Assembly: GCA_038030265.1 (NCBI GenBank)
Contig: CM075940.1
Span: forward strand, 1,178,001-1,242,000
Length of the DNA: 64,000 bases
Direction: 5' to 3'
Origin: Corythucha ciliata
Lineage: Eukaryota; Arthropoda; Insecta; Hemiptera; Tingidae
In this document: positions 63,746 through 64,000 of the stretch, in pieces
Numbering within the stretch: the stretch's first letter is position 1
Layout: each line of letters begins with the position of its first letter
Notes under the pieces: model-generated
Database searches by the model: none
The model's input: only the letters and a program-made list of their open reading frames with translations
What the model was told of the DNA's origin: nothing
Program-made: the position numbers and the translations under genes

Positions 63746-64000
63746 ATGACTGCGCTGTCTAGTATGAACGACACCCAAACGACTGTGTCATTGCATCACC
63801 TGTTTTGCGACTACTCTGCTTCTTCGTTCCATAAAACCCCTCATGAATTCATTGAATACTGCAAAGAAATTATGAAGGAGGAACATTGCTTAGCTGTGGA
63901 GAAAATTACAAGGAAGCAGAGCGACGAAAAAGAATGGTTTGAGTTTAGGTACGGCCGAATCACAGCTTCCGTTCTCTACGAAGCAGCCCACTGTCATTCA
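63746..64000 (+). CDS. YqaJ-type nuclease protein, 5' part, runs off the window
   Basis: Starts with an ATG 31 bp after the previous stop and stays open for 85 codons to the edge. It ends with EWFEFRYGRITASVLYEAAH, the start of a YqaJ-like PD-(D/E)xK nuclease domain (compare the Mutator exon at 18201-19530). The catalytic residues would be beyond the window. Probably a transposon gene; it could be the downstream exon of the gene at 63099-63715 after a frame disruption. Confidence 0.6.
   Translation, partial: MTALSSMNDTQTTVSLHHLFCDYSASSFHKTPHEFIEYCKEIMKEEHCLAVEKITRKQSDEKEWFEFRYGRITASVLYEAAHCHS

Overview
The window is nuclear DNA of a eukaryote, most likely an arthropod. The evidence is spliced genes with GTAAGT/AG introns, AATAAA poly(A) signals, and a mix of transposons typical of arthropods: a BED-finger hAT, a ZMYM1-like hAT, piggyBac, a Mutator-like gene with a YqaJ domain, an env-bearing Ty3/gypsy element, Penelope, a Helitron and many MITEs. 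I cannot name the species. I see no rRNA, tRNA or CRISPR locus and no gene of bacterial type. Almost the whole window is mobile DNA, much of it nested; the only candidates for ordinary host genes are a Gln/Arg/Gly-rich gene near 40.1-40.8 kb and exons at the right edge.

Layout. 0.4-2.5 kb: nested inverted repeats and two MITEs. 2.6-5.6 kb: a piggyBac element flanked by TTAA, with a deleted transposase and a Helentron-like non-autonomous element inserted in it. 6.0-9.7 kb: a MITE and a two-exon transposase-like gene that I place near the CMC/CACTA group. 10.3-13.6 kb: a broken BED-hAT with three MITEs in its intron and another element cutting its catalytic exon. 13.8-30.8 kb: a deep nest. A Helentron-like copy is split around an errantivirus-like LTR element (minus strand: gag, protease, RT/RNase H, integrase, Ulp1-like protease, env, 3' LTR). 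Its env is itself split by about 9 kb that carries a Mutator/YqaJ gene, a Penelope fragment, a second Helentron-like copy and a decayed hAT. 31-33.8 kb: foldback elements. 34-37.2 kb: the 3' half of a second gypsy element with its LTR. 38-40 kb: a degenerate tandem array. 40.1-40.8 kb: the Q/R/G-rich gene. 42.1-48.4 kb: an almost intact three-exon Helitron gene. 49-52 kb: a tandem array of exon-like blocks followed by a 30-bp minisatellite. 52.5-54.4 kb: a second CMC-like transposase. 55-58 kb: a hAT cut by a LINE, which is in turn cut by a foldback MITE. 58.8-62.4 kb: a palindrome of about 3.6 kb with divergent promoters and small spliced genes. 62.5-64 kb: a LINE endonuclease fragment, two phase-compatible exons and the start of a YqaJ nuclease ORF.

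Most notable: (1) a Ulp1/C48-type cysteine protease domain with its His, Asp, Gln and Cys residues in place, fused behind the integrase of an env-bearing gypsy element; (2) the palindrome, whose outer arms look nearly identical while the inner arms have diverged, with a spliced poly-Q gene running from the right arm into the spacer; (3) a shared terminal motif (AGTGCATTTCATT beside a hairpin) that links the Helentron-like elements to MITEs; (4) a tandem exon-like array at 49-50.3 kb; (5) a hammerhead-ribozyme-like core at the Penelope 3' end. All family assignments come from reading motifs by eye; no search was run.
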